The notes beneath the pieces are model-generated. The model ran no database searches. It saw only the letters and a list, made by a program, of their open reading frames with translations, and was not told where the DNA came from. Position numbers and translations under genes: made by a program. Below are positions 35,771-45,125 of a stretch of DNA of 64,000 nucleotides, piece after piece; the stretch's first letter is position 1; the number at the start of each line of letters is the position of its first letter. Source of the stretch: Oricola sp. (GTDB taxonomy: Bacteria; Pseudomonadota; Alphaproteobacteria; Rhizobiales; Rhizobiaceae); the NCBI RefSeq assembly GCF_022763245.1, contig NZ_JALEGV010000037.1, positions 102,971-166,970 of the forward strand, written 5' to 3'.

Positions 35771-36259
35771 TCAGCCAAGCTGTTCCAGCATGGCCGCCGC
35801 GCCGGAGGTGGTCGCCTCGCCGCGCTTTTCTTCCAGGTTGACTGCCGTGACCTTGCCGTCCTCGACGATCATCGAGTAGCGGATCGACCGCAGGCCAAGC
35901 CCACCCGCCGACAGATCGGCGTCCATGCCGACCGCCTCGGTCAAGGCTGCGTCCCAGTCGGCGATGAAGGTGATCTTGCCGAGCCCGCCGGTCGCCTGCG
36001 CCCATGCCTTCATGACGTGATGATCGTTGACCGACAGGCAGACGATCTCGTCGACGCCTTTGGCGAGGATCGTGTCGCGGTTCTCGATGAAACCGGGAAG
36101 GTGGTTGAGGGAACAGGTGGGTGTGAAGGCGCCCGGCAGGCCGAACAGGACCACCTTGCGGCCGTCGAACAATGCGCCGGTGGAGATCTCCGCCGGTCCG
36201 TCCTCGGTGATCTTGATTACGTTCAGGCTCGGGATCGTCGCTCCGACTTCGATGGGCAT
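35771..36259 (-). CDS. Peroxiredoxin (Prx5 type)
   Basis: This 162-residue thiol peroxidase has the peroxidatic Cys49 in GLPGAFTPTCS, the Prx5-family signature. A second cysteine lies in EIVCLSVND (about 74), and no distant C-terminal resolving cysteine is evident. Such enzymes reduce hydrogen peroxide and organic peroxides using glutathione/glutaredoxin or thioredoxin. It converges with the SPOR-like gene, 6 bases apart. Its N-terminal IEVGATIPSLNVIKI is typical of the family, and no residue of the catalytic Pro-Thr-Cys-Arg set other than the Arg (about 125, in LRSIRYS) is far off. Confidence 0.92.
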   Translation of the reverse strand: MPIEVGATIPSLNVIKITEDGPAEISTGALFDGRKVVLFGLPGAFTPTCSLNHLPGFIENRDTILAKGVDEIVCLSVNDHHVMKAWAQATGGLGKITFIADWDAALTEAVGMDADLSAGGLGLRSIRYSMIVEDGKVTAVNLEEKRGEATTSGAAAMLEQLG

Positions 36260-36344
36260 GCTGTTCTCCGGTTCAGATTGTTGGGCAAAGACATAGAGCG
36301 ATCGGCGCGGAAAGGGGAGTGGTCCGATCGCGATTTTGCGCGCC

Positions 36345-37166
36345 TCAGGGCGCCGGCACCGTCAAGGACGTTTCCACAGCGTCGATCCCCTTTCGCGCAG
36401 TGACCAGCAGGTCCAGGTCTCCGGCTTCGGCCGGGTCGAATGCCGGCTCGATACGGAAGGTCGTCGAACTGTCGTCACTGGTGACGCGCACGGGCTTTTT
36501 GAACGGATACGTCGAACCTGCCGAGACGAAGAGCTGCGGCTCAGCTTCTGCGGAGGCGTGATGCAACGTGATCTCGATTGACCCGTCCGTGGTCCAGGTC
36601 GCGCTGTCAATAGCCAGCCGCTCGGTGTTGCCGCGGGGCAAGGCGTCGAAGGCGGCGTTGAGCAGCAGCTTCTGCATGGCGTGGCCGCGACCGTCGTTCG
36701 GCGTGACCTCGAATCGGACGCTGACCGGTACGCAGACGTCGTGGCAGATGCCGAGGAACACGTCTGCTGCGACCGCCTGCGGCGTCGCGCCGCCCGACAG
36801 GGTGAAGGTCAGGGGCAGCGCGACCGGCTGCTTGTAGCCGGCCCAGGAGCCGTAGGCGTCGTCCGACCACTCGGGCGCCGGATAGTGGATTTCCACGGCC
36901 TCGATCGCGTCGCTGTCGATCGAGATTTGCGGCGGAATTCCAGCGGAGCCGGGTTCGCGCCAATAGGTCTTCCAACCGGGCTCAAGCTCGATCTGCAGCA
37001 GGCCGCGCATGTCGCTGCGGCCGGGCTCGGCGGGTTCGACAAGCATCCTCAGACGTGCGCCGTCGGTCACCTCCCAGGGCGATGAAGCGGCGAGCACCTG
37101 TTGCGGCACAATGGCGCAGATAAGGGCGAAACCCGCCGGCCAGTTCTTCGTCAGCAAATGGATCAT
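36345..37166 (-). CDS. Periplasmic DsbD N-terminal-domain protein (thiol-disulfide)
   Basis: This 273-residue secreted protein (signal peptide to about residue 26, ending VLAAS) matches the N-terminal domain of DsbD: GWKTYWREPGSAGIPP, EIHYPAPEWSDD, and the redox pair in GICHDVCVPVS (two cysteines four apart). In DsbD this domain receives electrons from the membrane part and passes them to DsbC or cytochrome c maturation proteins. Here it stands alone, without the transmembrane and thioredoxin parts, so it must work with a separate CcdA-like or ScsB-like protein. It is divergent from yqgE; the two starts lie 149 bases apart. Confidence 0.83.
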   Translation of the reverse strand: MIHLLTKNWPAGFALICAIVPQQVLAASSPWEVTDGARLRMLVEPAEPGRSDMRGLLQIELEPGWKTYWREPGSAGIPPQISIDSDAIEAVEIHYPAPEWSDDAYGSWAGYKQPVALPLTFTLSGGATPQAVAADVFLGICHDVCVPVSVRFEVTPNDGRGHAMQKLLLNAAFDALPRGNTERLAIDSATWTTDGSIEITLHHASAEAEPQLFVSAGSTYPFKKPVRVTSDDSSTTFRIEPAFDPAEAGDLDLLVTARKGIDAVETSLTVPAP

Positions 37167-37315
37167 TGGGCTCAAATGGCCTTCGCAAGGTCGGTTGGCA
37201 ATCGCAAAAGGACAGCCACCAGCGTCAACTCTTTGTGACAAAAAGCCCATTCACCCTTGCCCGCCGCGGTGCAAAAAAAACTGGCGAAATCCCATCGCAG
37301 TGTTACGCTTCTCCC

Positions 37316-37924
37316 ATGGAGATCTTGGCGAAAAGCGGATTCAAGAGCGGTTCCGGGCAGTTCGAGGGGAAGTTCCTTGTAGCGATGCCCGGCCTCGCCT
37401 CGTCCTTCTTCGCACAGACGATCATCTATGTCTGCGCCCACAACGAGGAAGGCGCGATGGGGTTCGTCGTCAACAAGACGCGAGACATGACCTTCTGCGA
37501 CCTCGTCGAGCAGACCGACGTGTTTTCCGAAACGGCCATCCCGCAGATGCCCACGAGCGTGGCCCATGCACCGGTTTGTCACGGCGGCCCGGTGGACGAA
37601 CATCGCGGCTTCGTTCTGCATTCCACCGACTATTGCGGCGATTCCACCATCCCCATCTCGGATTCGGTGTTCCTGACATCGACCACGCAGGTTCTGCGCA
37701 TGATCGCGAATGGCCACGGGCCGCATAGATGCGTGATTTCGCTCGGCTATTCCGGCTGGGGGCCGGGTCAGCTCGAGACCGAGATGATGGACAACAGCTG
37801 GCTAACGCTGGAAGCCGATCCCGGGCTGGTCTTCGACCGCGATCACGACACCAAATATGACCGGCTGCTGCGCGCGGCTGGCATCCAGCCCGAACATTTC
37901 GTGGCCGATTGCGGTCACGCCTGA
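37316..37924 (+). CDS. YqgE/AlgH family protein (UPF0301)
   Basis: This 202-residue protein has the UPF0301 signature: an N-terminal FLVAMPGLASSFFAQTIIYVCAHNEEGAMG split by a conserved Pro, GGPV in VCHGGPVDEHRGFVLH, and a C-terminal SLGYSGWGPGQLE with D-T-K-Y-DRLL. Its function is not established; some relatives are called AlgH. I used ATG 37316, since the open frame from 37166 covers the divergent promoter region. The gene converges with the GGDEF-EAL gene. Quotations of its motifs here are partial. Confidence 0.92.
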   Translation: MEILAKSGFKSGSGQFEGKFLVAMPGLASSFFAQTIIYVCAHNEEGAMGFVVNKTRDMTFCDLVEQTDVFSETAIPQMPTSVAHAPVCHGGPVDEHRGFVLHSTDYCGDSTIPISDSVFLTSTTQVLRMIANGHGPHRCVISLGYSGWGPGQLETEMMDNSWLTLEADPGLVFDRDHDTKYDRLLRAAGIQPEHFVADCGHA

Positions 37925-37965
37925 CCCGCGCATTCTTCTGATTCTCGCTGAAATGCTATCGCCGG

Positions 37966-40902
37966 TTATTCAGCCGCATCGTCATTGGAGATGACGGGGT
38001 TCTGCTTCATCACGAGTTCGGTCGCCTGCTCGGCGGTGATCGGCACGCCGGCGACATAACCCTGGATGTAGCGGCAGCCCATGTCCTGCAGCCGGTCGGC
38101 GTCTTCTGATGTCTCCACGCCCTCGGCGACGGTAGCGAGGCCCAGATTGCTCGCCATGGTGATGATCGACTGGAGCAGCGTGTCGCGCTGCGACCAGTCG
38201 TTGCGCACCAGGGACTGGTCGATCTTGATCGTGTCGAAAGGGAAGTGGGACAGATAGGCTAGCGACGAATACCCGGTGCCGAAATCGTCCATCGCCAAGC
38301 CGATGCCGAGTTCGCGAACCTTCTTGAGGACGCGCGCATTGTGCTCGGGGTTCTGCATCAGCACGGTCTCGGTGATTTCGAGCCGCAGCTTGTGGCGGCG
38401 AGAGGCGAAGCGCGCCCGCATGCCCGACAGCGTGTTCGCGAAATCGCGCATCATCACCTGTTGGCTCGACACGTTGACCGACAGGAACAGGCCGGCGTCG
38501 GGCATCTGCACGTCCCAGTCCATCAACTGCCGCATCGCCAGTTCGAGCGCGTGGTTGCCGAGTTCGATGATCAGATCGGAGCGCTCGGCGATCGCGATGA
38601 ATTCCGACGGCTGCACTTCGCCGCGCCGCGGATGGTTCCAGCGCATCAGCGCCTCGAACCCGGCGATGTCGAGCGAGCTCGAATGCACGATCGGCTGATA
38701 GGCGAGCGAAATCTCGCCACGCTCGATGGCACGCCGCAGGTCCGATTCCATCTGCAGCTTGTCGGAGCCGGAGGTGCGGAAGGCGGGGCGGAACGGTTCC
38801 ACGCGGTCGCCGCCGAAACGCTTGGCCTGGAACAGCGCCAGTTCCGCGTCGCCGAACAGGTCTTCTTCCTGGGTGCGGGCGTGGGTGTAGCTGGCGAGGC
38901 CAATGGAAACGGTGAGGATGATCTGGCGCTCGGCGAACGAGATCGGCGCCTTGATGGTCTTCTTGACGGCGTCGGCGAAGGCGGCGACACGGCCCGGCTC
39001 GGTCTCAGACAGAAGGATGATGCCGAACTGGTTCCCGGAGAGCCGCGCCAGCGTGTCATGCGGGCGCAAAAGCCGCCTGAGGCGGCGCGCCACGGTGATC
39101 AGCAGCGTGTCTCCTGCGGCCATCCCGATGGATTCATTGACCTGCCGGAAGCGGTCGATGTCAACGATCATCAGGGTCGGTTTCATCGCGTCGTCGGCAT
39201 TGGCGATGGCCATGGCGTTGCGCAGCCGGTCCATGAACAATTCGCGGTTCGGCAGGCCGGTGAGGTTGTCATGCACGGCGTCGTGCAGCAGGCGCTCCTC
39301 GGCACGCTTCTGGTCGCTGACATCGACGACGGTGCCGATACAGCGGATAACCTGACCGTCGCCCCCGACGACGGGCCGCGCGCGCACTGCGTACCAGTTG
39401 AAGTGGTTGTCGGCGCCACGCAGGCGCAGATTGATGTCGATCTTGCCGCGCCGTTTTTCCAGCACCGCGTCGAGAGTCACGCGGAACAGGTCGCGGTCGT
39501 CGGAATGAATGTGGGTCAGCCAGTTCTTCGGCGGTCCCTGCAGCTTGCCGATGCCGAGCCCGAGCACGGAGCCGAGATCGGGCGTCGTCGACAGGCGGTC
39601 GCGGCCGACGTCCCAGTCCCAGACGATGCCGCCGGAGCCCTTCACCGCGAGCGCCTGGCGCTCGACATTGGAGAGCAGGTTCTGCTGGAAGGCGCCGCCG
39701 GAAAACGCGTTCTGCATGATCGTGAAGCCGATCAGCAGCACGATCAGAACAAGGCCGCCGGCCAGCGCCGGCTGGATGATGTCGTTGTCCACCTGGCCGG
39801 AAATCGTCATGTAGCCGGCGATGATCCAGGCGATCAGCAGCGCCCAGGCCGGGACCAGCATGATTGCGCGGTCGAAGCCGCGCCAGCTCATATAGGCAAT
39901 CAGCACCGAGCCGAAGATCGCCGTGCCGGCAATCGACAGCCGCGCCACGCCGGCCGCCAGGGCCGGATCGTAGAACACCAGCGCCGACAGCGCGGCCAGA
40001 GCCAACACCCAGGCGATGGCGCCGTAGCTCAGGTGGTCGTTCCAGCGATTGAGATTGAGATAGGTGAAGATGAAGAGCGCCAGCGTCGCGGCAAGCGACA
40101 CCTCGCTCATCGCTCTCCACCCCCCGACATCACTGGGGGCCACGTCGAAGAAACGGTCGATGAAGCCGAAATCGATGCAGATATAGGCGAGCACGGCCCA
40201 AGCAAGCGCGGCGGCGGCCGGGAACATCGAGGTGCCGCGCACGACGAACAGGATCGTCAGGAACAGCGCCAGAAGGCCGGAAATGCCAAGCACGATGCCG
40301 CGATAGAGCGTATAGGAGTTGACGATGTCTTTGTACTGGTCAGCTTCCCACAGATAGACCTGCGGCAAGTTCGGCGAGGCGAGTTCGGCAACAAAGGTGA
40401 CCACCACGCCGGGGTTCAGCGTGATGGAGAAGATGTCGGCGTCGGAACTCTGCACCCGGTCGAGCGCAAAACCCTCGCTCGGCGTGATCGCGACGATGCG
40501 CTGCGACCCCAGGTCCGGCCAGAAGAAATGCGATCCGACCAGACGGAAATGCGGTGCGACGATCAGGCGGTCGATCTGCGCGTCGGTCGTGTTGGCGAGC
40601 GCGAAGACGGCCCAGTGCCCGTCCGTGCCTTCCTGAGTGGCCTGCACCTCGATCGTCCGCACGATGCCTTCGCTGTCGGGGGCGGTGGAAATCCGGAATG
40701 TCTCGCCGCGGTTGCGGTAGATGGTCACTGCGCGCGACAGGTCAAGCGCCTGGGCGTCGCGCCCGATCGAGATCGGCTCGATGGCGTAGGCCGGGCCGGC
40801 GAAGGCGGAAATCAGGGCGGCGAGCGCGATAAGCAGCATCGCGCAGATGCGCCGCCAATCCCCGGCGCGCAATCCTCCCTCAAATGCCTGCAGTCCCGTC
40901 AA
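37966..40902 (-). CDS. Membrane GGDEF-EAL protein with sensor and PAS domains
   Basis: This 978-residue signalling protein has an N-terminal signal segment, a periplasmic beta domain (about 40-195), seven membrane helices (about 200-400; 7TMR-DISM type), a PAS domain with a PAC tail (about 425-545), a GGDEF domain and an EAL domain. The cyclase signature is degraded to SGNQF (about residue 620), so it probably makes no c-di-GMP. The EAL half looks active: EALMRW near 751, LEITETVLM, DDFGTGYSSL, IKIDQSLV and VAEGVET. It is likely a c-di-GMP phosphodiesterase governed by the sensor. The TTG start overlaps the rimJ-like stop (TTGA) and follows an AGGTGG site. Confidence 0.9.
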   Translation of the reverse strand: MTGLQAFEGGLRAGDWRRICAMLLIALAALISAFAGPAYAIEPISIGRDAQALDLSRAVTIYRNRGETFRISTAPDSEGIVRTIEVQATQEGTDGHWAVFALANTTDAQIDRLIVAPHFRLVGSHFFWPDLGSQRIVAITPSEGFALDRVQSSDADIFSITLNPGVVVTFVAELASPNLPQVYLWEADQYKDIVNSYTLYRGIVLGISGLLALFLTILFVVRGTSMFPAAAALAWAVLAYICIDFGFIDRFFDVAPSDVGGWRAMSEVSLAATLALFIFTYLNLNRWNDHLSYGAIAWVLALAALSALVFYDPALAAGVARLSIAGTAIFGSVLIAYMSWRGFDRAIMLVPAWALLIAWIIAGYMTISGQVDNDIIQPALAGGLVLIVLLIGFTIMQNAFSGGAFQQNLLSNVERQALAVKGSGGIVWDWDVGRDRLSTTPDLGSVLGLGIGKLQGPPKNWLTHIHSDDRDLFRVTLDAVLEKRRGKIDINLRLRGADNHFNWYAVRARPVVGGDGQVIRCIGTVVDVSDQKRAEERLLHDAVHDNLTGLPNRELFMDRLRNAMAIANADDAMKPTLMIVDIDRFRQVNESIGMAAGDTLLITVARRLRRLLRPHDTLARLSGNQFGIILLSETEPGRVAAFADAVKKTIKAPISFAERQIILTVSIGLASYTHARTQEEDLFGDAELALFQAKRFGGDRVEPFRPAFRTSGSDKLQMESDLRRAIERGEISLAYQPIVHSSSLDIAGFEALMRWNHPRRGEVQPSEFIAIAERSDLIIELGNHALELAMRQLMDWDVQMPDAGLFLSVNVSSQQVMMRDFANTLSGMRARFASRRHKLRLEITETVLMQNPEHNARVLKKVRELGIGLAMDDFGTGYSSLAYLSHFPFDTIKIDQSLVRNDWSQRDTLLQSIITMASNLGLATVAEGVETSEDADRLQDMGCRYIQGYVAGVPITAEQATELVMKQNPVISNDDAAE

Positions 40903-41513
40903 ATCGTTCCACCTTGTTGAGTTGGTGCATCCTCGCGCGCATGGCGCGGATCGATACGCGCATAAAGCACATGGTCACGCCAGCCGCCATTGATCTTCAG
41001 GTAAGATCGCAAATAGCCCTCGCGTTCGAATCCGGCTTTTTCTAGAAGTCGGATCGAACGCGTATTGTCGGGAATACAGGCAGCTTCAAGGCGGTGCAAT
41101 CCGCAAGCGCCGAAGGCGTGCGTGCACAGGAGCGCAAGCGCCTCGCTCATGATGCCCTTGCCCTTGTGACGTTCGCCCATCCAATAGCCGATCTGGCCGC
41201 TCTGAGAGACGCCGCGCCTGACATTCCCCAACGTAATTCCACCGAGAATGGTGCCCGACGCATTGGCGCAGATGAAGAACGGAAATCCGGTTCCCGCCGC
41301 GATTTCCTGGTTGTAGCGGCGAATGCGCGCTCGAAAGGCGTTGCGCTCGAGGTCGTCGCGGGGCCAGGTCGGTTCCCACGGCCGCAGGAACGCCTCGCTG
41401 TCGGCCCGCAGCGCCGCCCACTCGGCGTGGTCGGCGATGTCCGGGTGGCGCAGGAACACATGGCTTCCGGCGATGACCTGATGGCGTGTCGCGCGGAAGG
41501 GGAGGGCAATCAT
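40899..41513 (-). CDS. RimJ/RimL-type N-acetyltransferase
   Basis: This 204-residue GNAT protein has the RimJ-like layout: VFLRHPDIADHAEWAALR at the N-terminus, ILGGITLGNVRRG, IGYWMGERHKGKGIMSEALAL (acetyl-CoA loop, split as GERHKGKG), and a C-terminal ARSIRLLEK-like NTRSIRLLEKAGFEREGYL. Members acetylate N-termini of ribosomal proteins or small amines; the target is unknown. Its stop overlaps the start of the GGDEF-EAL gene by four bases, a link between the two seen in other rhizobia. Confidence 0.88.
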   Translation of the reverse strand: MIALPFRATRHQVIAGSHVFLRHPDIADHAEWAALRADSEAFLRPWEPTWPRDDLERNAFRARIRRYNQEIAAGTGFPFFICANASGTILGGITLGNVRRGVSQSGQIGYWMGERHKGKGIMSEALALLCTHAFGACGLHRLEAACIPDNTRSIRLLEKAGFEREGYLRSYLKINGGWRDHVLYARIDPRHAREDAPTQQGGTI

Positions 41514-41548
41514 TCCGGCACCCGTGGTTCTGGTGGCGGTCGAAGGGG

Positions 41549-42859
41549 TCAGCCGACGGCGAGCCGGGCGGCCGCACGCGGAGGTTCAAACCCGGCGGAA
41601 ACGAGTTCCGAGCGGATCGAGTCGAGATCCATCAACTGATCGACCGGCCCGATCGCCGAAACGGTCGGCGCCGACGAGGTGAACAGCCGTCCGGCGAGGT
41701 CGCGCAGCCGCTCGACCGTCAGCTTGTCCAGCCTCTCGAGCAGTTCCTCGTTGGGGATCGGCCGGCCGAACAGCAGAATCTGCCGGGCGATCTGTCCAGC
41801 GCGGCTCGGCGCGCTCTCTCCCGACATCAGCAGGCTGGCGCGGAACTGCGCGCGGGCGCGCTCCAATTCGCTCTGGTCGATATCGTCGGCGGCGCGGCGC
41901 AATTCCTTGAGCACCAGATGGACGAGCTCGTCGAGGTCGCCGGGCTCGGTCGCCGCATGGACGCCGAAGATGCCGGTGTCGGAGAAGCCCCAGTGGAAGG
42001 CATAGATCGAGTAGCAGATGCCGCGCTTCTCGCGCACTTCCTGGAAAAGGCGGGACGACATGCCGCCGCCCAGCAGCATGGCCAGCACCTGGGAGGCGTA
42101 GAAGTCGCGCACGTGATAGGCGCGGCCTTCGAAGCCGAGGAGGAATTGCGTGTCCTGAAGCGGACGGTGCTCGCGGTAATCGCCGCCGACATAATGGGCA
42201 AGCGCCACGGCCTTGCCGGAGGGACGCGCCCGGATGCCGCCGAAATCGGCTTCCACCAGCTTGACGAAGGTGTCGTGGTCGATGGCACCGGCCGCCGAGA
42301 TCACGATGCGTTCGCCGCAATATTCGCGGTCGATATAGGCGCGCAGCTGATCGCTGGTGAAGGAGCCGATGGTTTCGCGCGTACCGAGAATGGCGCGGCC
42401 GATCGGCTGGTGGCGGAACGCCGTCTCGGTGAAACGGTCGAAGACCGCGTCGTCGGGCACGTCGTTGGCGGCGCCCAGTTCCTGCAGCACGACGTGTTTT
42501 TCGCGCTGCAGCTCGTCCTCGTCGAATTTCGAGTTCTGCAGGATGTCGGACAGGAGATCGAGCGCCAGCGGCACGTCGTCCTTCAACACGCGGACGAAAT
42601 AGGAGGTCGTTTCCACGCTGGTGGCGGCATTGATGTCGCCGCCGACATTCTCGATTTCCTCGGCTATGGTGCGCGCGTCGCGCCGTGCGGTGCCCTTGAA
42701 GGCCATGTGCTCCAGCAGGTGGGCGATGCCGTGTTCGTTTTCGAGTTCGTTGCGCGAACCCGCCTTCACCCAGACGCCGAGGGCGACGCTTTCCACATGG
42801 TCGAAACGCTGGGTGGCGACGGTGATGCCGTTGGGAAGACGGGTCGTCTCCACAGTCAT
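41549..42859 (-). CDS. M16-family zinc peptidase (processing-peptidase-like)
   Basis: This 436-residue inverzincin has the inverted zinc motif HLLEH at residues 47-51 (GIAHLLEHMAFKGT) and the downstream glutamate in INAATSVETTSYF. A second, inactive half completes the clam-shell fold, including the arginine-tyrosine end (GICYSIYAF). It resembles the mitochondrial processing peptidase beta subunit and alphaproteobacterial PqqL-like M16B peptidases. I chose ATG 42859, seven bases after AGGGAG; ATG 42865 is too near the site. The gene follows thrC on the minus strand, 64 bases apart. Confidence 0.93.
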   Translation of the reverse strand: MTVETTRLPNGITVATQRFDHVESVALGVWVKAGSRNELENEHGIAHLLEHMAFKGTARRDARTIAEEIENVGGDINAATSVETTSYFVRVLKDDVPLALDLLSDILQNSKFDEDELQREKHVVLQELGAANDVPDDAVFDRFTETAFRHQPIGRAILGTRETIGSFTSDQLRAYIDREYCGERIVISAAGAIDHDTFVKLVEADFGGIRARPSGKAVALAHYVGGDYREHRPLQDTQFLLGFEGRAYHVRDFYASQVLAMLLGGGMSSRLFQEVREKRGICYSIYAFHWGFSDTGIFGVHAATEPGDLDELVHLVLKELRRAADDIDQSELERARAQFRASLLMSGESAPSRAGQIARQILLFGRPIPNEELLERLDKLTVERLRDLAGRLFTSSAPTVSAIGPVDQLMDLDSIRSELVSAGFEPPRAAARLAVG

Positions 42860-42923
42860 GTGCATACTCCCTGGACCGGCCGTTGCCCGGCCGTCTGCTT
42901 CCTCACACTCAAGGCCCGCGCCG

Positions 42924-44321
42924 TCAGTTCGCCGCGCGCGCGTGACCCGAAACGTGATCTTCCACTATTTTCAGGTCGGATGGAAGCTCCGTGAAGCTTT
43001 CGTGACGATTCATCAGGTCCGAGAGCCAGGCTGGAAGCCCCGGGCGGATACCGGAGGCCGCCTCGACCGCGTCAGGGAACTTGGCGGGGTGGGCGGTGGA
43101 AAGCACCACCATCGGCGTCGCAGAGCGCGGCATCGCGCGCGCGACATGCACACCGGTCGCGGTGTGCGGATCGAGGAGGTAGCCGGATTTCTCGTGCACG
43201 TTGGCGATGGTCGCGGCGGCCTCTGAGACGTGGGCCGTGCCGGCGGCGAACCCGGCGCGGATAGACGCGAGCGTCGTGTCGGCCAGTTCGAAGCGGCGGG
43301 CCTGCTTGAGGTTCGCCATCGCGCTGCGCACCTCCGCCGCATCACGATCGCCGGCATCGAACAGCAGCCGCTCGAAATTCGAGGACACCTGGATGTCCAT
43401 GGAAGGTGAGGTGGTTTCGACCACGTCGCGCATTTGATATACGCCGGTGGTGAGGGTGCGGGCTAGTATGTCGTTGTCGTTGGTGGCGATGATCAGCGTC
43501 TCGACGGGCAGGCCCATCTGCCGGGCGACGTGGCCGGCGAAGATGTCGCCGAAATTGCCGGTCGGCACGGTGAACGAAACCGGCCGGTCCGGCGCGCCGA
43601 GCGACAGGGCGGAGGTGAAATAGTAGACCACCTGCGCCATGATCCGCGCCCAGTTGATCGAATTGACGCCGGAGAGTTTGACGGCATCGCGGAAGGCGGT
43701 GTGGTTGAACATGTCCTTCAACAGCGCCTGACAGTCGTCGAAATTGCCCTCGATGGCGAGCGCGTGGACGTTCGACGCGGTGCTGCTGGTCATCTGGCGC
43801 TGCTGCACCGGCGAGACGCGGCCCTTGGGGAACAGGATGAAGATGTCGGTGCGGTCGCGGCCGGCGAAGGCCTCGATGGCCGCGCCGCCGGTGTCGCCCG
43901 ACGTCGCGCCGACGATCGTCGCGCGCTCGTCGCGCAGCCCCAACACATGGTCCATCAGCCGGCCGATCAACTGCATGGCGACGTCCTTGAAGGCGAGCGT
44001 CGGCCCGTGGAACAGCTCCAGCACGAACTCGTTGTCGCCGGTCTGGACGAGCGGGCAGACCGCCTCGTGGCGGAAGGTCGCATAGGCCTCGCGCACGATC
44101 GTCTCGAAGGTGGCGCGCTCGATCTCGCCCTCGACGAAGGGCCACATCACCGCGATGGCGACGTCCTCGTAGGATTTGCCGCGCAGCGCGCGAATGTCGG
44201 CGGGCGAGAAATGCGGCCAGGTCTGCGGCACGTAGAGGCCGCCGTCGCTTGCCAGCCCCGCCAGCATGGTGTCGCAGAAGCCGAGGACGGGCGCCTCGCC
44301 GCGGGTCGAAATGTATTTCAC
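42924..44321 (-). CDS. thrC: Threonine synthase
   Basis: This 465-residue PLP enzyme converts phosphohomoserine to threonine. The PLP lysine is Lys112 in HGPTLAFKDVAMQ, the phosphate-binding motif is TSGDTGGAA, and the family's N-terminus (YISTRGEAPVLGFCD) and FILFPKGRVSPVQQRQM are present. It is the longer, proteobacterial/fungal type. The GTG start at 44321 has GAAGG upstream. It leads an operon-like row with the M16 peptidase, the RimJ-type gene and GGDEF-EAL on the minus strand. Confidence 0.96.
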   Translation of the reverse strand: MKYISTRGEAPVLGFCDTMLAGLASDGGLYVPQTWPHFSPADIRALRGKSYEDVAIAVMWPFVEGEIERATFETIVREAYATFRHEAVCPLVQTGDNEFVLELFHGPTLAFKDVAMQLIGRLMDHVLGLRDERATIVGATSGDTGGAAIEAFAGRDRTDIFILFPKGRVSPVQQRQMTSSTASNVHALAIEGNFDDCQALLKDMFNHTAFRDAVKLSGVNSINWARIMAQVVYYFTSALSLGAPDRPVSFTVPTGNFGDIFAGHVARQMGLPVETLIIATNDNDILARTLTTGVYQMRDVVETTSPSMDIQVSSNFERLLFDAGDRDAAEVRSAMANLKQARRFELADTTLASIRAGFAAGTAHVSEAAATIANVHEKSGYLLDPHTATGVHVARAMPRSATPMVVLSTAHPAKFPDAVEAASGIRPGLPAWLSDLMNRHESFTELPSDLKIVEDHVSGHARAAN

Positions 44322-44542
44322 GGACCTTCACTCTTTCTTTGTCGCGTCACGGCGCGGTTGTCGCGACACCCTCTAGCGGATAACGGCCGGCTCTCAAAGG
44401 CCGAAGCGGGCGAAGCAGTGCCGGCGGCCATTGACGAAGCGGACATTCCTATGGATGTTGCCGCGGCCATCGCTGAATCGCCATGATCATCAGGACAAGA
44501 ATGGCGAACGGGTAACGGGAATACGGGACAGACGGGTTCGAC

Positions 44543-45109
44543 ATGAGTAACGTTCAGGCACATCGCGTCACGCGCTTCGGCGCAATTCTGGCCCTCTTGA
44601 CGCTCGCGTCGTGCCAGTCGACCGACCTGGGCGGGATGCTCACGACGAAGCCGACCGGCAAGCCCGGCGACGAAGAGATCAGCGGCGCGGACCTGCGCGC
44701 CTACTGCCCGCGCGTGCAGCTGCGCGAGGGCACGGCGATCCTGCGCACCTACGCCAAGGGCCATGACGGCGAGGCCGACCAGATCATCTACCAGGCGACG
44801 ATCACGGACGTGACGCGCACCTGCAAATACGAAGGCGGCCTGCTCTACATGCAGGTCGTGGCCGCCGGTCGCGTTGTCGAGGGGCCGAAGGGCAAGTCGG
44901 GGGCGCTGGAACTGCCGATCCGCGTGGCGGTGCGCCAGGGCGAGACCTTGCCCTATTCGCAGCTCGGCAAGCTGCAGGTGGCCGTCGCCCCGAATGCCGG
45001 GGCAACGCAGTTCATCTTCAAGGACCAGCAGGTTTCGGTCCCCGCGCCGTCCTCGCAGAACCTCCAGGTCTTCGTCGGGTTCGACGAGGGCCCCTACGGA
45101 ACGCCGTAA
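44543..45109 (+). CDS. Putative lipoprotein of unknown function
   Basis: This 188-residue protein has a lipoprotein signal: a charged start (MSNVQAHRVTR), a hydrophobic stretch and the lipobox LASC (Cys near residue 24). The mature domain has two more cysteines (AYCPRV and TRTCKYEGG) that could form a disulfide, and a beta-rich body. I do not recognise a named family, but such proteins are common in rhizobia. It lies in a 221-base gap downstream of the thrC start, reading away from it, and has a GGTAACGGGAATACGGG stretch before its ATG. Confidence 0.72.
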   Translation: MSNVQAHRVTRFGAILALLTLASCQSTDLGGMLTTKPTGKPGDEEISGADLRAYCPRVQLREGTAILRTYAKGHDGEADQIIYQATITDVTRTCKYEGGLLYMQVVAAGRVVEGPKGKSGALELPIRVAVRQGETLPYSQLGKLQVAVAPNAGATQFIFKDQQVSVPAPSSQNLQVFVGFDEGPYGTP

Positions 45110-45125
45110 GCGCGAACGCTTCCCG

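Noticed and set aside
38341..40920. 859-codon plus-strand open frame opposite the GGDEF-EAL gene
   Set aside because: It is an antisense shadow of a well-supported multidomain protein and is full of Arg/Gln/Asp/Gly repeats.
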